From contig NZ_CP060131.1 in the NCBI RefSeq assembly GCF_014235185.1, forward strand, positions 4,285,501-4,349,500: a stretch of 64,000 nt of DNA. The letters run 5' to 3'. A program made the translations under genes and the position numbers. Source of the DNA: Pseudonocardia petroleophila. GTDB taxonomy: Bacteria > Actinomycetota > Actinomycetes > Mycobacteriales > Pseudonocardiaceae. The notes under the pieces are model-generated. The model saw only the letters and a list, made by a program, of their open reading frames with translations. It did no database searches and was not told the DNA's origin. Numbering within the stretch: the stretch's first letter is position 1; every line of letters starts with the position of its first letter. This document shows positions 52,806 to 61,459 of this stretch, piece by piece.

Positions 52806-54109
52806 CCGATCAGCCCCGGCAGGAACGTCACGATCTCCGGGAACGCGATGAGCAGCGCCAGCAGCACGCCCTCGATCGCGATGTAGGGGGCGACGCCGCG
52901 GAAGACGTCGCCGAGGTCGAGCTCCGGCACGACCGACTTCATCGTGTACAGGTTCAGGCCCACCGGGGGCGTGATCACCGCGATCTCCAGGTTCACGACG
53001 AGCAGCACGCCGAACCACAGCGGGTCGAACCCGAGCTCGGTGATCGCCGGCACCAGGATCGGGGTGACGACCAGCAGCAGTGACGCCGCGTCGACGAGGC
53101 AGCCGAGCACGACGAGGATCAGCATGATCCCGACCATGACCACGTACGGCGACACGTCGAGCCCGACGACGAAGCCGGTGACCTGGTCGGGGATCCGGGC
53201 GACCACCAGCATCTGCGTGAACACGAACGCCGACCCGACGATCGCGAGCACGGCGGCCGTGACCTGCGCGGTGGAGACGAAGATGTGCCGCAGGTTCTGC
53301 CACCCGAGCTTGTGGTAGATCACCCCGGTGACGGCGAAGGCGGCGAGCGCGCCGACCGCGGCGGCCTCGGTGGGAGTGGCGAAGCCGGTGTAGATCGAGC
53401 CGAGCACCAGCGCGATGAGCAGCAGCGCGGGGGAGATCTTGCCGACCGCGGTGAGGCGCTCCGACCAGGTGAACCGCTCCTCGTCGCGCGGGGCGTTCTC
53501 CGGCGCCACCTTGGCCCGCACGACGACGTAGACGATCATCATCGCGGCCAGCAGCAGGCCGGGGAGCAGCCCGCCCGCGAACAGGTCGGCCACGCTCTCC
53601 CCGGTGACCGAGGAGTACAGGATGAACATCAGGCTGGGCGGGATCAGCATCGCCAGCGCCCCGGACGCCGCGACCGACCCGCTCGCGAACGCCGGCTTGT
53701 AGCCGCGGTCGAGCATCTCCGGGACGGCCATCCGCCCGATCACCGCGACCGAGGAGATGCTCACCCCGGACATCGCGCCGAACAGCGTCGAGGAGCCGAT
53801 CGCGGACGCGCCGAGCCCGCCGGGCACCCGGTTGAACCACCGGTGCGCCGCGCCGAACAGGTCGCGCCCGAGCCCGCTGACCGCGAGCGCCTCGCCGAGC
53901 AGGATGTAGAGCGGCGCCGCGACCAGCGCGTACTCCTGCAGCTGCGCCACCAGCGCCAGCGGCACGAGCTCCACCGCGGTGAAGCCGCCCAGCCCCAGCA
54001 GTCCGACGACGCCCGCCACCGCGAGCGCCACGAAGATCGGCGCGCGCAGGAAGATGAGGATCAGCAGCAGCACGACCGCCAGCCCGACCGCGAACCCCTC
54101 GGGCATCAT
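52802..54109 (-). CDS. dctM: TRAP transporter large permease (DctM)
   Basis: 435 residues, about twelve hydrophobic segments. DctM features: LVAAPLYILLGEALAVSGLGRDLF, GASAIGSSTLFGAMSGVSISSVAVIG, PPSLMFILYSSVTGESVADLFAGG, ATPTEAAAVGALAA and VITPPVGLNLY. It is the ion-coupled channel subunit of a tripartite importer driven by a sodium or proton gradient. The start is the first of two ATG codons (54109), overlapping the dctQ stop by 4 bases. With dctP and dctQ the transporter is complete. Confidence 0.93.
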   Translation of the reverse strand: MMPEGFAVGLAVVLLLILIFLRAPIFVALAVAGVVGLLGLGGFTAVELVPLALVAQLQEYALVAAPLYILLGEALAVSGLGRDLFGAAHRWFNRVPGGLGASAIGSSTLFGAMSGVSISSVAVIGRMAVPEMLDRGYKPAFASGSVAASGALAMLIPPSLMFILYSSVTGESVADLFAGGLLPGLLLAAMMIVYVVVRAKVAPENAPRDEERFTWSERLTAVGKISPALLLIALVLGSIYTGFATPTEAAAVGALAAFAVTGVIYHKLGWQNLRHIFVSTAQVTAAVLAIVGSAFVFTQMLVVARIPDQVTGFVVGLDVSPYVVMVGIMLILVVLGCLVDAASLLLVVTPILVPAITELGFDPLWFGVLLVVNLEIAVITPPVGLNLYTMKSVVPELDLGDVFRGVAPYIAIEGVLLALLIAFPEIVTFLPGLIG

Positions 54110-54669
54110 GCGCGCACCCCGCCGGCGATCCCGTCGGCCTCGGCGCGGGCGCCCGGGTCCCCAGGTACTGCGGCCACGCCGTCGTCGGTCGGGCCCGGCG
54201 GGAACAGCACCGCGACGAGCACCAGGAAGACCCCGGTCACGCACAGCACCGCGTCGGGGAGCCACAGCGGGATGTTGAACGTGCCCGCGCCGGTCAGGCC
54301 GCCGGCGTACGCCACGACCGTCGACCGCCCGGCGCTGATGGCCAGGACGATCCCGAGGAACGCCGTGGCCAGCGAGACGACCACGTCGGCCGCGCGGCGC
54401 AGCGCGGGGGGGAGCGCGCGGTGCAGCAGGTCCATCGAGATGTGGTGGCCGGTGGCGTAGAGGTGGGGGACGGCCAGCGAGGTCGAGACGAGCACCCCGG
54501 CGGCGTTGAGCGGGTAGGCCCAGTCGGTCGGGGCGCTGAGCGCGAAGCGCAGCACGACGTCGAGGCTGATCGTCAGCATCATCAGCCCGATGACCGCCAT
54601 GGCGACGACGGCCATGGCCCCGGTGCAGGCCAGCACGGCCCGGCGGACGGTTCTCATGGGGCTCCTCAC
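54106..54669 (-). CDS. dctQ: TRAP transporter small permease (DctQ)
   Basis: 187 residues, four membrane helices, with the family segment MMLTISLDVVLRFAL and TGHHISMDLLHRALPP. It links the binding protein and the large permease. A C-terminal soluble tail (about 35 residues, Gly/Ala/Asp-rich) extends beyond the last helix. GTG 54669 overlaps the dctP stop; an ATG four codons further in is the alternative start. Confidence 0.9.
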   Translation of the reverse strand: MRSPMRTVRRAVLACTGAMAVVAMAVIGLMMLTISLDVVLRFALSAPTDWAYPLNAAGVLVSTSLAVPHLYATGHHISMDLLHRALPPALRRAADVVVSLATAFLGIVLAISAGRSTVVAYAGGLTGAGTFNIPLWLPDAVLCVTGVFLVLVAVLFPPGPTDDGVAAVPGDPGARAEADGIAGGVRA

Positions 54670-55700
54670 GCGTTCTCGATGAGTGCGACGGCGCGGTCGG
54701 CGACGGCGGGGTCGCCCAGCAGCTCCTGCCAGCGCCCATACACCGGTTCCACCGCGGCGCGGAACGCCGCGAGCTCGGCCTCGGTCGGCTCGATCAGCTC
54801 GACGCCGCCCTCGACGACGGCCGGGAAGTACTCGTCCTCGTGCACCCGCGCCATCACCTCGGTGCCGTCGCGGAAGATCGCGCGACCCGCGTCGTCGAGC
54901 GCGGCCCGGGCCCCGGGGCTCTGCTCGGCGTACCAGTCGGCGCGGCAGTAGGCGTCCACCGTGTACGCCCCGAAGTGCGCGGCCGTCCCGAAGCGGATGA
55001 TCTCCTGCAGGTCCCGGGAGACGACGGTGCCGACGTAGCTCATCATCCCGTCGATGGTCCCGCGCTCGAGCGCCTCGAAGACCTCCGCGGACCCCATCGA
55101 CACCGGCGCACCACCCAGGGCCTTCACGGTCTCGCCCTCGATCTCACCCGCCACCCGGATGCGCATGCCGCGCAGGTCCTCGGGCCGGCGGATCGGGCGG
55201 TCGACCGTCCACAGGTACTCGAAGGTGGTGGGCATCCCGCCGAGCAGGCGGACGCCGACGGGCGCGAGCTGGGAGTTGACCAGGGCGAACAGCGGGCCGT
55301 CGGGGTCGATCGCCCGGCGCTGCCGCGCGAAGTCCTCGGCCCCGAACGGCAGCTCCATCGCCCCGAGGATCGGGTAGGACGACGACACGTACGAGCTGGT
55401 CTGGAACATCAGGTCGGCGACGCCCAGCAGCAGGCCCGGCAGCAGCTGCTCGGCGCCGAGCAGCGTGCCGGAGTCGAACATGTCGCAGGTCAGCTGCCCG
55501 TCGCTGCGCTGCGCGAGGGTGTCCATGAAGGTCTGGACGCCGGGGTAGAGGTCGTCGTAGGAGGCCGGGATGTAGGTCGCGGTGGTGAGCTCGGCGGGGC
55601 CGGTCGCGGCGGGGCCCGCGGCGCAGCCGGTGAGCCCCCAGCCGGCCAGGCCGAGCCCGGCGGCGAGCACCGACCGGCGGCTGACCTCGCGCCCGCTCAC
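54666..55700 (-). CDS. dctP: TRAP transporter solute-binding lipoprotein (DctP)
   Basis: 344 residues. The N-terminus has a twin-arginine signal (SRRSVLAAGLGLAGW) that ends in a lipobox LTGC, so it is probably a Tat-exported lipoprotein facing the outside. The binding-protein body has YPGVQTFMDTLAQRSDGQL, the DctP helix-strand RRPEDLRGMRIRVAGE with the Arg that pairs with substrate carboxylate, and LERGTIDGMMSY. Carboxylate substrate is therefore likely. GTG 55700 start with 4-base overlap to the LLM gene. Confidence 0.92.
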   Translation of the reverse strand: MSGREVSRRSVLAAGLGLAGWGLTGCAAGPAATGPAELTTATYIPASYDDLYPGVQTFMDTLAQRSDGQLTCDMFDSGTLLGAEQLLPGLLLGVADLMFQTSSYVSSSYPILGAMELPFGAEDFARQRRAIDPDGPLFALVNSQLAPVGVRLLGGMPTTFEYLWTVDRPIRRPEDLRGMRIRVAGEIEGETVKALGGAPVSMGSAEVFEALERGTIDGMMSYVGTVVSRDLQEIIRFGTAAHFGAYTVDAYCRADWYAEQSPGARAALDDAGRAIFRDGTEVMARVHEDEYFPAVVEGGVELIEPTEAELAAFRAAVEPVYGRWQELLGDPAVADRAVALIENA

Positions 55701-56728
55701 GCGCGCACCCCGGTCGGGCGCACCGCCGGGAGCACCTCGCCGGTGAGCCGGTGCAGGCTCGCCATCACCTGCTCGTGCGCCAGCCCGGGCCACTGCGGGC
55801 GCAGCAGGACGTGGGTCGGGCCGACGGTGTCGACCAGCTCCTGCAGCCGCCGCCGGCAGGTCTCCGGGCCGCCGAGCACGAAGCGGCCGCGGCGCAGCTC
55901 GTCGAACTCCTTGTCGAAGGTCTGGGAGTCGGGCAGCACCCGGTCCTGGCCCCACGACCGGTAGGCCGCGTACTTGGCGGCGAGTGCGTCGCGGACCCGG
56001 TCGACGGCGTCGGCGTCGCTCTTGCCCACGAACACCTCCTGCAGCACGTTGACCTCGGCGTCGGCCCGCCCGTGCGCGGCGCAGGCGTCCCGGTAGAACG
56101 CCACCTGGCGGCGCAGGTGGTCGGCGTCGACGTGCGCGGCCGCGGCGAGCCAGGGCAGCCCGGTGGCGGCGGTGCGGGTCAGCGCGGCGTCGGTGTGCCC
56201 GGCCAGCCAGATCGGCGGGTGCGGGCGCTGCACCGGGCGCAGCACCGGCCGGACCCGGTCCAGCCGCCCGGCCTCGCCGTCGAAGCTCACCTCGTCGTCG
56301 GTCCACAGCCGGCGCACGAGGTCGAGGTTCTCGGTGAACCGGCGCAGCCGACGACCACGGGGCACCCCGAAGGCGTCGAACTCGACGTCGCGGTAGCCGA
56401 GCCCGGCCCCGAGGACGAGCCGCCCGCCGGAGAGGATGTCGAGGGTGGCGAGCTGCTCGGCGAGGTCGACGGGATGGGTGAGCGCCATCAGCGTGATGGC
56501 GGTGCCGATCCGCATGTCCCCGGTCTCGGGCAGCAGCCGGCCCAGCACGGCCAGCGGGTGCAGGTACTGGAACTCCTCGGCGAGGTAGTGCTGGGTGGCC
56601 CACACCGAGTCGAACCCGGCGTCGCGGGCGTGGTGCACCTGCTGCACCTGCTCGGCGAAGCGGGCGCCCGCGTCGTCACCGGGCGGGAACTGGCTGCACA
56701 GCACGAGACCGAACTGTGGGGTCGTCAT
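55697..56728 (-). CDS. LLM-class flavin-dependent oxidoreductase
   Basis: 343 residues, bacterial-luciferase-like barrel. Features: FAEQVQQVHHARDAGFDSVWATQHYLAEE, GDMRIGTAITLMALTHPVDLAEQLATLDILSGGRLVLGAG and PIWLAGHTDAALTRTA. Such enzymes use FMNH2 (or F420) for monooxygenation or reduction. In this operon it would modify the substrate before or after CoA activation. It starts with ATG at 56728 sharing one base with the ACAD stop (TGATG), and overlaps dctP by 4 bases. Confidence 0.92.
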   Translation of the reverse strand: MTTPQFGLVLCSQFPPGDDAGARFAEQVQQVHHARDAGFDSVWATQHYLAEEFQYLHPLAVLGRLLPETGDMRIGTAITLMALTHPVDLAEQLATLDILSGGRLVLGAGLGYRDVEFDAFGVPRGRRLRRFTENLDLVRRLWTDDEVSFDGEAGRLDRVRPVLRPVQRPHPPIWLAGHTDAALTRTAATGLPWLAAAAHVDADHLRRQVAFYRDACAAHGRADAEVNVLQEVFVGKSDADAVDRVRDALAAKYAAYRSWGQDRVLPDSQTFDKEFDELRRGRFVLGGPETCRRRLQELVDTVGPTHVLLRPQWPGLAHEQVMASLHRLTGEVLPAVRPTGVRA

Positions 56729-57879
56729 CAGAACGACCTCGGCATGCCCAGGACGTGCTGGCCCACGTAGGAGAGGATGAGGTTCGTCGAGACGGGCGCG
56801 ACCTGGTAGAGCCGCGTCTCGCGGAACTTGCGCTCGATGTCGTACTCGACGCTGAACCCGTAGCCGCCGTGGGTCTGCAGCGCCGCGTCGGCCGCCTCCC
56901 ACGACGCGTCGGCCGCGAGCAGCTTGGCCATGTTGGCCTCGGCGCCGCACGGCCGCCCGGCGTCGAACAGGTCGCAGGCCTTCCAGCGCATCAGGTCGGC
57001 CGCCTCCACGTGGACGTGCGCCCGGGCGATCGGGAACTGCACGCCCTGGTTGGCGCCGATGGGGCGGCCGAACACCTGGCGGTCACCCGCGTAGCGCGAG
57101 GCCCGCTCGACGAACCAGCGCCCGTCGCCGACGCACTCCGCGGCGATGAGGATCCGCTCGGCGTTCATCCCGTCGAGGATGTAGCGGAAGCCCTCGCCCT
57201 CCTCGCCGATCAGCGCGTCGGCGGGGATGCGGGCGTCGGTGAAGAACACCTCGTTGGTCTCGTGGTTGACCATGGTGCGCAGCGGCCGCAGCTCCACGCC
57301 CTCGGTGACGCGCAGGTCGATCAGGAACAGCGACATGCCGTCGGACTTGCGCTGGACCTGGTCGCGCGGGGTGGTGCGGGCCAGCAGCAGCATGAGGTCG
57401 GAGTGCTGGACGCGGGAGATCCACACCTTCTGCCCGTTGACGACGTACCCGTCTCCCGTGCGCACGGCGGTGGTGGTGATGGAGGTGGTGTCGGTGCCCG
57501 CGGTGGGCTCGGTGACGCCGAAGGCCTGCAGCCGCAGCTCCCCGGAGGCGATGCCGGGCAGGTAGCGCTGCTTCTGCTCCTCGCTGCCGTGCCGCAGCAG
57601 CGAGCCCATCGTGTAGAGCTGCGCGTGCACCGGTCCGGCGTTGCCGCCGTTGGCGTTGATGCCCTCCAGCAGCACCGACGCGTCGCCCAGACCCAGCCCC
57701 TGCCCGCCGTACTCCTCGGGCACCAGCGCGCCCAGCGCCCCGGTGCCGGTGAGCGCGGCGACGAACTCCTCGGGGTAGCGGCGGGCCTCGTCGAGCTCGC
57801 GCCAGTAGGGGTCGGGGAAGTCGGCGCAGATCCGGTCGATCAGGGCGCGCAGGTCCTTGCGCAGTTCCGTGGTGGTCAT
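56728..57879 (-). CDS. Acyl-CoA dehydrogenase with atypical C-terminal motif
   Basis: 383 residues with FAD-binding landmarks GVTEPTAGTDTTS, KVWISRVQHSDL and TNEVFFTDARIP, and helix LQTHGGYGFSVEYDIERKFRETRLYQ. Where most members have YEGTNEIQ with the catalytic Glu, this one reads YQVAPVSTNLILSYV, a Gln in place of Glu. Either the base lies elsewhere (as in isovaleryl-CoA dehydrogenase, helix G) or the reaction differs. Second position after CoA-transferase and MaoC, overlapping MaoC by 4 bases. Confidence 0.9.
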   Translation of the reverse strand: MTTTELRKDLRALIDRICADFPDPYWRELDEARRYPEEFVAALTGTGALGALVPEEYGGQGLGLGDASVLLEGINANGGNAGPVHAQLYTMGSLLRHGSEEQKQRYLPGIASGELRLQAFGVTEPTAGTDTTSITTTAVRTGDGYVVNGQKVWISRVQHSDLMLLLARTTPRDQVQRKSDGMSLFLIDLRVTEGVELRPLRTMVNHETNEVFFTDARIPADALIGEEGEGFRYILDGMNAERILIAAECVGDGRWFVERASRYAGDRQVFGRPIGANQGVQFPIARAHVHVEAADLMRWKACDLFDAGRPCGAEANMAKLLAADASWEAADAALQTHGGYGFSVEYDIERKFRETRLYQVAPVSTNLILSYVGQHVLGMPRSF

Positions 57880-58367
57880 CGGCCCTCCTCGAACCGCGGG
57901 CCGTGCCCGCGCTTGTAGACCAGCAGCGTGCGCAGGAACTCGATGACGACCTCGCCGGTCTGCTTGGTGCCGGTGGTCGCCACCGTGACGACGCCGAGCG
58001 TGGGCCGCGACCGGGACTCCCGCACCGCCTCCACCGTCGACCGCGAGTGGATCGTGTCGCCCTCGAACACGGGGTGCGGCAGCGTGACCCTCTCCCAGCC
58101 GAGGTTGGCGAAGACGTTCTGCGAGACGTCGGTGACGCTCTGCCCGGCCACCAGCGACAGCGTCAGCGTGGAGTTGACCAGCGGCCGCCCGAACTCGGTG
58201 CGCCGGGCGTACTCGTGGTCGAAGTGCACCGGCGCGGTGTTCTGGGTCAGCAGCGTGAACCAGATGTTGTCCGTCGTGGTGATGGTGCGCCCGAGCGGGT
58301 GCTCGAACACGTCGCCCACCACGAAGTCCTCGTAGAAGCGGCCCTGCCAGCCGGTGTGGGTCGTCAT
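57876..58367 (-). CDS. MaoC-type enoyl-CoA hydratase
   Basis: 163-residue single hot-dog hydratase: FYEDFVVGDVFEHPLGRTITTTDNIWFTLLTQNTAPVHFD carries the Asp/His-type hydratase motif, and FGRPLVNSTLTLSLVAGQSV and VFEGDTIHSRSTV complete the fold. It resembles MaoC enzymes that act on mesaconyl- or itaconyl-type CoA thioesters. It should hydrate the product of the following acyl-CoA dehydrogenase. ATG overlaps the CoA-transferase stop by 4 bases. Confidence 0.9.
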   Translation of the reverse strand: MTTHTGWQGRFYEDFVVGDVFEHPLGRTITTTDNIWFTLLTQNTAPVHFDHEYARRTEFGRPLVNSTLTLSLVAGQSVTDVSQNVFANLGWERVTLPHPVFEGDTIHSRSTVEAVRESRSRPTLGVVTVATTGTKQTGEVVIEFLRTLLVYKRGHGPRFEEGR

Positions 58368-59518
58368 GCGTCCTCCTCCAGTGCGGCCAGGACGGCCGCG
58401 GTGTGCTCGCCCAGCGCGGGCACGGCGCCGCCGCCCGCGATCCGGTCGCCGGGGGCGCCGGGCGGGCGCAGCGTGCGGACGGTGCCCCCGGGTGTGCGGG
58501 TGTCGAGCCAGCGCTCCGGCGGCGCCAGCTCGGGGTGCGCGGCGAGGTCGGCGAGCTCGGTGAGCCGGCCCCAGGCGATGCCGGCCGCCTCCAGCCGGGC
58601 GATCAGCACGTCGACGGGACGGCGCGCGCAGGCCGCGGCGAGGGCCGCGTCCAGCTCGGACCGGTGCGCGACCCGCAGCGGGTTGGTGGCGAACCGGACG
58701 TCGGTGGCCAGCGCGGCGTCGTCGAGGACCGCGGTGCACAGCCGCACCCACTCGCGCTCGTTCTGCACGGCGATCATGAGCTGCTCGCCGCCCGCGGCCG
58801 TGACCGCGCCGTAGGGCGCGATGGTCGGGTGGGCGGTGCCCATCGGCACGGGGGCGACGCCGGAGTGGGCGGTGAAGTACAGCGGGTAGGCCATCCACTC
58901 GGCCAGCGCCCCGAACAGCGACACCTCGACGGGCAGCGCCTCGCCGGTGCGGTCGCGGTGGCGCAGCGCGGCGAGGATCCCGCTGAACGCGTAGGACCCC
59001 GCGGCGATGTCGGCGATCGAGATGCCGACCTTGGCCGGCGCGCCCGCGGCCCCGGTCAGTGACATCAGCCCGCTCTCGGCCTGCACCAGCGCGTCGTAGG
59101 CCTTCTTCGCCCCCGACGGCCCGCCCGGGGCGTAGCCCGACACCGTGGCGACGACGAGCTGCGGGTGGCGCGGGGCGAGGGCCGCCGCGGTCAGGCCGAG
59201 CCGCTCCAGCGCCATGGGCGCGAGGTTGGCCACCAGCACGTCGGCGCGGTCGAGCAGCCGGTCGAGCGCGGCGCGGCCGTCCGGGTCCTTGACGTCGAGC
59301 TGCACCGACTCCTTGCCGCGGTTGAGCCAGACGAAGGCGCTGGACCCGCCCGCGACGACGCCGTCGTAGCCGCGCGCGAAGTCGCCGCCGTCCGGGCGCT
59401 CGATCTTGATCACCCGGGCGCCGAGGTCGGCCAGCTGACGGCTCGCGAACGGGGCCGCGACGGCCTGCTCCAGGGCGACGACGGTGATCCCGGCCAGCGG
59501 CAGCCCGGTCACGTCCAC
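58364..59518 (-). CDS. Class III CoA-transferase (CaiB/BaiF family)
   Basis: 384 residues. N-terminal GITVVALEQAVAAPFASRQLADLGARVIKIERP, then LNRGKESVQLD, a catalytic Asp142 in AYDALVQAESGLMSLTG, and ISIADIAAGSYAFSGILAAL. The family moves CoA between acids via an aspartyl-CoA anhydride. As the first gene of the operon it probably activates the imported carboxylate. The GTG start at 59518 has AGGAGG 13 bases upstream; a second GTG at 59512 is possible. The gene is divergent from an IclR regulator across a palindromic operator. Confidence 0.92.
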   Translation of the reverse strand: MDVTGLPLAGITVVALEQAVAAPFASRQLADLGARVIKIERPDGGDFARGYDGVVAGGSSAFVWLNRGKESVQLDVKDPDGRAALDRLLDRADVLVANLAPMALERLGLTAAALAPRHPQLVVATVSGYAPGGPSGAKKAYDALVQAESGLMSLTGAAGAPAKVGISIADIAAGSYAFSGILAALRHRDRTGEALPVEVSLFGALAEWMAYPLYFTAHSGVAPVPMGTAHPTIAPYGAVTAAGGEQLMIAVQNEREWVRLCTAVLDDAALATDVRFATNPLRVAHRSELDAALAAACARRPVDVLIARLEAAGIAWGRLTELADLAAHPELAPPERWLDTRTPGGTVRTLRPPGAPGDRIAGGGAVPALGEHTAAVLAALEEDA

Positions 59519-59541
59519 ACCACCGTGTCTGCCTCCTCGGT

Positions 59542-59569
59542 TGTGCCGTGACACGGCACATGTGCCGTA
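59542..59569. promoter_or_regulatory. IclR operator: overlapping perfect palindromes
   Basis: TGTGCCGTG (59542-59550), a central A, and CACGGCACA (59552-59560) form a perfect 19-base palindrome. A third half-site TGTGCCGTA (59561-59569) follows at once, giving a second perfect 16-base palindrome (59553-59568). The array lies in the 114-base divergent gap between the CoA-transferase operon and the IclR gene, so it can control both. Confidence 0.8.
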
Positions 59570-59632
59570 TCGTGGACCGATCGTCCCGCCACCATCGGTG
59601 ACCGGGCTCACGACTGTCAAGGGAGGGCCGCC

Positions 59633-60460
59633 GTGTCCGTTCCCCCCGCGCCCCCGCCCGGCCCGCCGTCCGGTGACGCCGGGATGCGGGCCGTCCGGGC
59701 CACCCTCGCGGTGCTGGAGGCGGTGTCCGAGCTGCAGCCGGTCGGGGTCTCCGCGCTGGCCCGGGCCACCGGCATCCCGAAGAGCACCGTGCAGCGCAGC
59801 CTGGTGACCCTGCGCGAGGCCGGCTGGCTCACCCCGGCCCGGTCCGACCCGCGGCGCTGGGCGATGACCGGCCGGGCCCTCGCCGTCGGGCTGCGGGGCT
59901 CCACCGAGACGACGCTGCGCGAGGCGGCACTGGCCGGGATGCAGGAGCTGCGGGACCGGACGCGGGAGACGATCCACCTCAGCGGGTTCGGCCCCGAGCA
60001 CGCCCCGGCCGGTGGGACGACCCCGGCGATGGTCGTCATCGACCGCCTCGACAGCACCGAGCCGGTGCGGACCTGGGTCCGGCTGGGCACCCGCGTGCCC
60101 CTGCACGCCAGCTGCAGCGGCCGCGCCGTGCTCTCCCGGCTGCCCGACGACGAGGCCGACCGCCTGCTGGCCGGCGAGCTGGAGCGGTTCTCCGCGGAGA
60201 CCCTGGTGGACCCCGACGCGCTGCGGGCGGAGCTGCGGGAGGTGCGCCACCGGGGCTGGGCCACGGCCCTGGCCAGCTGGCGTCCGGGGGTCGGGGCGGT
60301 GGCCGCGGCCCTGCTCGGCCCGCACGGGCGCCCGGTCGGCGCACTGGCCGTGTCGGTGCCGATGCAGCGCTTCGACGACGCCCGCGCCCGCGAGCTCGGC
60401 CCGCAGGTGGCGGCGGCCGCGGCCCGGATCGGTGACCTCCTGGACGGGGCAGGCCGCTGA
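59633..60460 (+). CDS. IclR-family transcriptional regulator
   Basis: 275 residues. An N-terminal winged helix-turn-helix (about 30-70: VSALARATGIPKSTVQRSLVTLREAGWL) follows a Pro-rich lead. The C-terminal IclR effector domain contains IHLSGFGPEH, WVRLGTRVPLHASCSGRAVLS and GALAVSVPMQRF. IclR proteins commonly regulate catabolism of aromatic or organic acids and bind pathway acids. It faces the eight-gene catabolic operon across the palindromic operator. GTG 59633 follows AAGGGAGGG. Confidence 0.92.
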   Translation: MSVPPAPPPGPPSGDAGMRAVRATLAVLEAVSELQPVGVSALARATGIPKSTVQRSLVTLREAGWLTPARSDPRRWAMTGRALAVGLRGSTETTLREAALAGMQELRDRTRETIHLSGFGPEHAPAGGTTPAMVVIDRLDSTEPVRTWVRLGTRVPLHASCSGRAVLSRLPDDEADRLLAGELERFSAETLVDPDALRAELREVRHRGWATALASWRPGVGAVAAALLGPHGRPVGALAVSVPMQRFDDARARELGPQVAAAAARIGDLLDGAGR

Positions 60461-60480
60461 CCCCAGCGCCGTCCACGTCG

Positions 60481-61443
60481 GTGTTGACGGTCGTGGTCGC
60501 CGACGATGAGACTGCGGCGGTGGCACTGCACCCCCAGGCACGGGCGCTGATCGACCGCTGGGCCGAGCTGGGGGCCCGGCCGCTGCACGAGCTGGGCGTC
60601 ATCGGCGCCCGGGCGGCCGTCGACGGGGCGCGGGTGCTGGCCGGGGACCGCGAGCGGGTCGCGTCGGTGCGCGAGGTGCTGGTGCCGGGGCCGGCGGGGG
60701 TGCTGCCGGTGCGGGTCTACGACCCCGAGCCGGGGGCGGGCCGTCCGCTGGTCGTGTACCTGCACGGCGGCGGGTTCGTCGCGGGGTCGGTCGACGCGTC
60801 CGACCGGCCGTGCCGCACGCTGGCGGTCGCGACGCGCTGCGTCGTCGCGTCGGTGGAGTACCGCCGCAGCCCGGAGACCCCGTTCCCCGGCCCGCTGGAG
60901 GACGCCTACGCCGCCACCTGTGCGCTCGCCGGGATGCGCCCCGAGCTGGGCGTCGACCCGGACCGGCTCGTGGTGGCCGGTGACAGCGCGGGCGGTGGCC
61001 TCGCGGCCGGGGTCACGCTGCTGGCGCGCGACCGTTCCGGGCCCCGGATCACCGGCCAGGTGCTGGTCTACCCGGCGCTCGCGCCCGCGCCGGGCGGGGT
61101 GTCCGACGACCCGTCCGACACCGCCGGGGCGGGCGGCGGCCTCTCCCGCGGGGAGATGGACTTCTTCTGGCGCCACTACCTGCCCGATCCCGCCGACCCC
61201 GACCCGTACGCCGCACCGCTGCACGCCGCCGACCTGTCCGGGCTCCCGGCCGCGCTGGTGGTCACCGCCGAGCACGACGTGCTGCGCGCGGAGGGCCTCG
61301 CCTACGCCTCCCGGCTGCGCTCGGCCGGGGTGCCGGTCACCGCCGTCGACGCCGAGGGGATGATGCACGGCTTCGTCGGCCAGTTCGGCGCCGTGCCGGC
61401 CGGGCGCCGCATCCTCGACGACCTCGCCGAGTTCCTGCGCTGA
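60481..61443 (+). CDS. HSL-family alpha/beta-hydrolase (esterase)
   Basis: Up to 320 residues. Hormone-sensitive-lipase motifs: YLHGGGFVAGSVD (oxyanion hole), GDSAGGGL with Ser169, EHDVLRAEG acid region and MMHGFVGQF with the catalytic His. The start is uncertain: GTG 60481 lies 20 bases after the IclR stop, but homologues usually begin near LHPQARALIDRWAELG, which favours GTG 60520. Neither has a clear ribosome-binding site. It may be co-transcribed with iclR. Paralogue of the gene at 13619. Substrate unknown. Confidence 0.88.
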   Translation: MLTVVVADDETAAVALHPQARALIDRWAELGARPLHELGVIGARAAVDGARVLAGDRERVASVREVLVPGPAGVLPVRVYDPEPGAGRPLVVYLHGGGFVAGSVDASDRPCRTLAVATRCVVASVEYRRSPETPFPGPLEDAYAATCALAGMRPELGVDPDRLVVAGDSAGGGLAAGVTLLARDRSGPRITGQVLVYPALAPAPGGVSDDPSDTAGAGGGLSRGEMDFFWRHYLPDPADPDPYAAPLHAADLSGLPAALVVTAEHDVLRAEGLAYASRLRSAGVPVTAVDAEGMMHGFVGQFGAVPAGRRILDDLAEFLR

Positions 61444-61459
61444 CCGCGCTCCTCCGACG

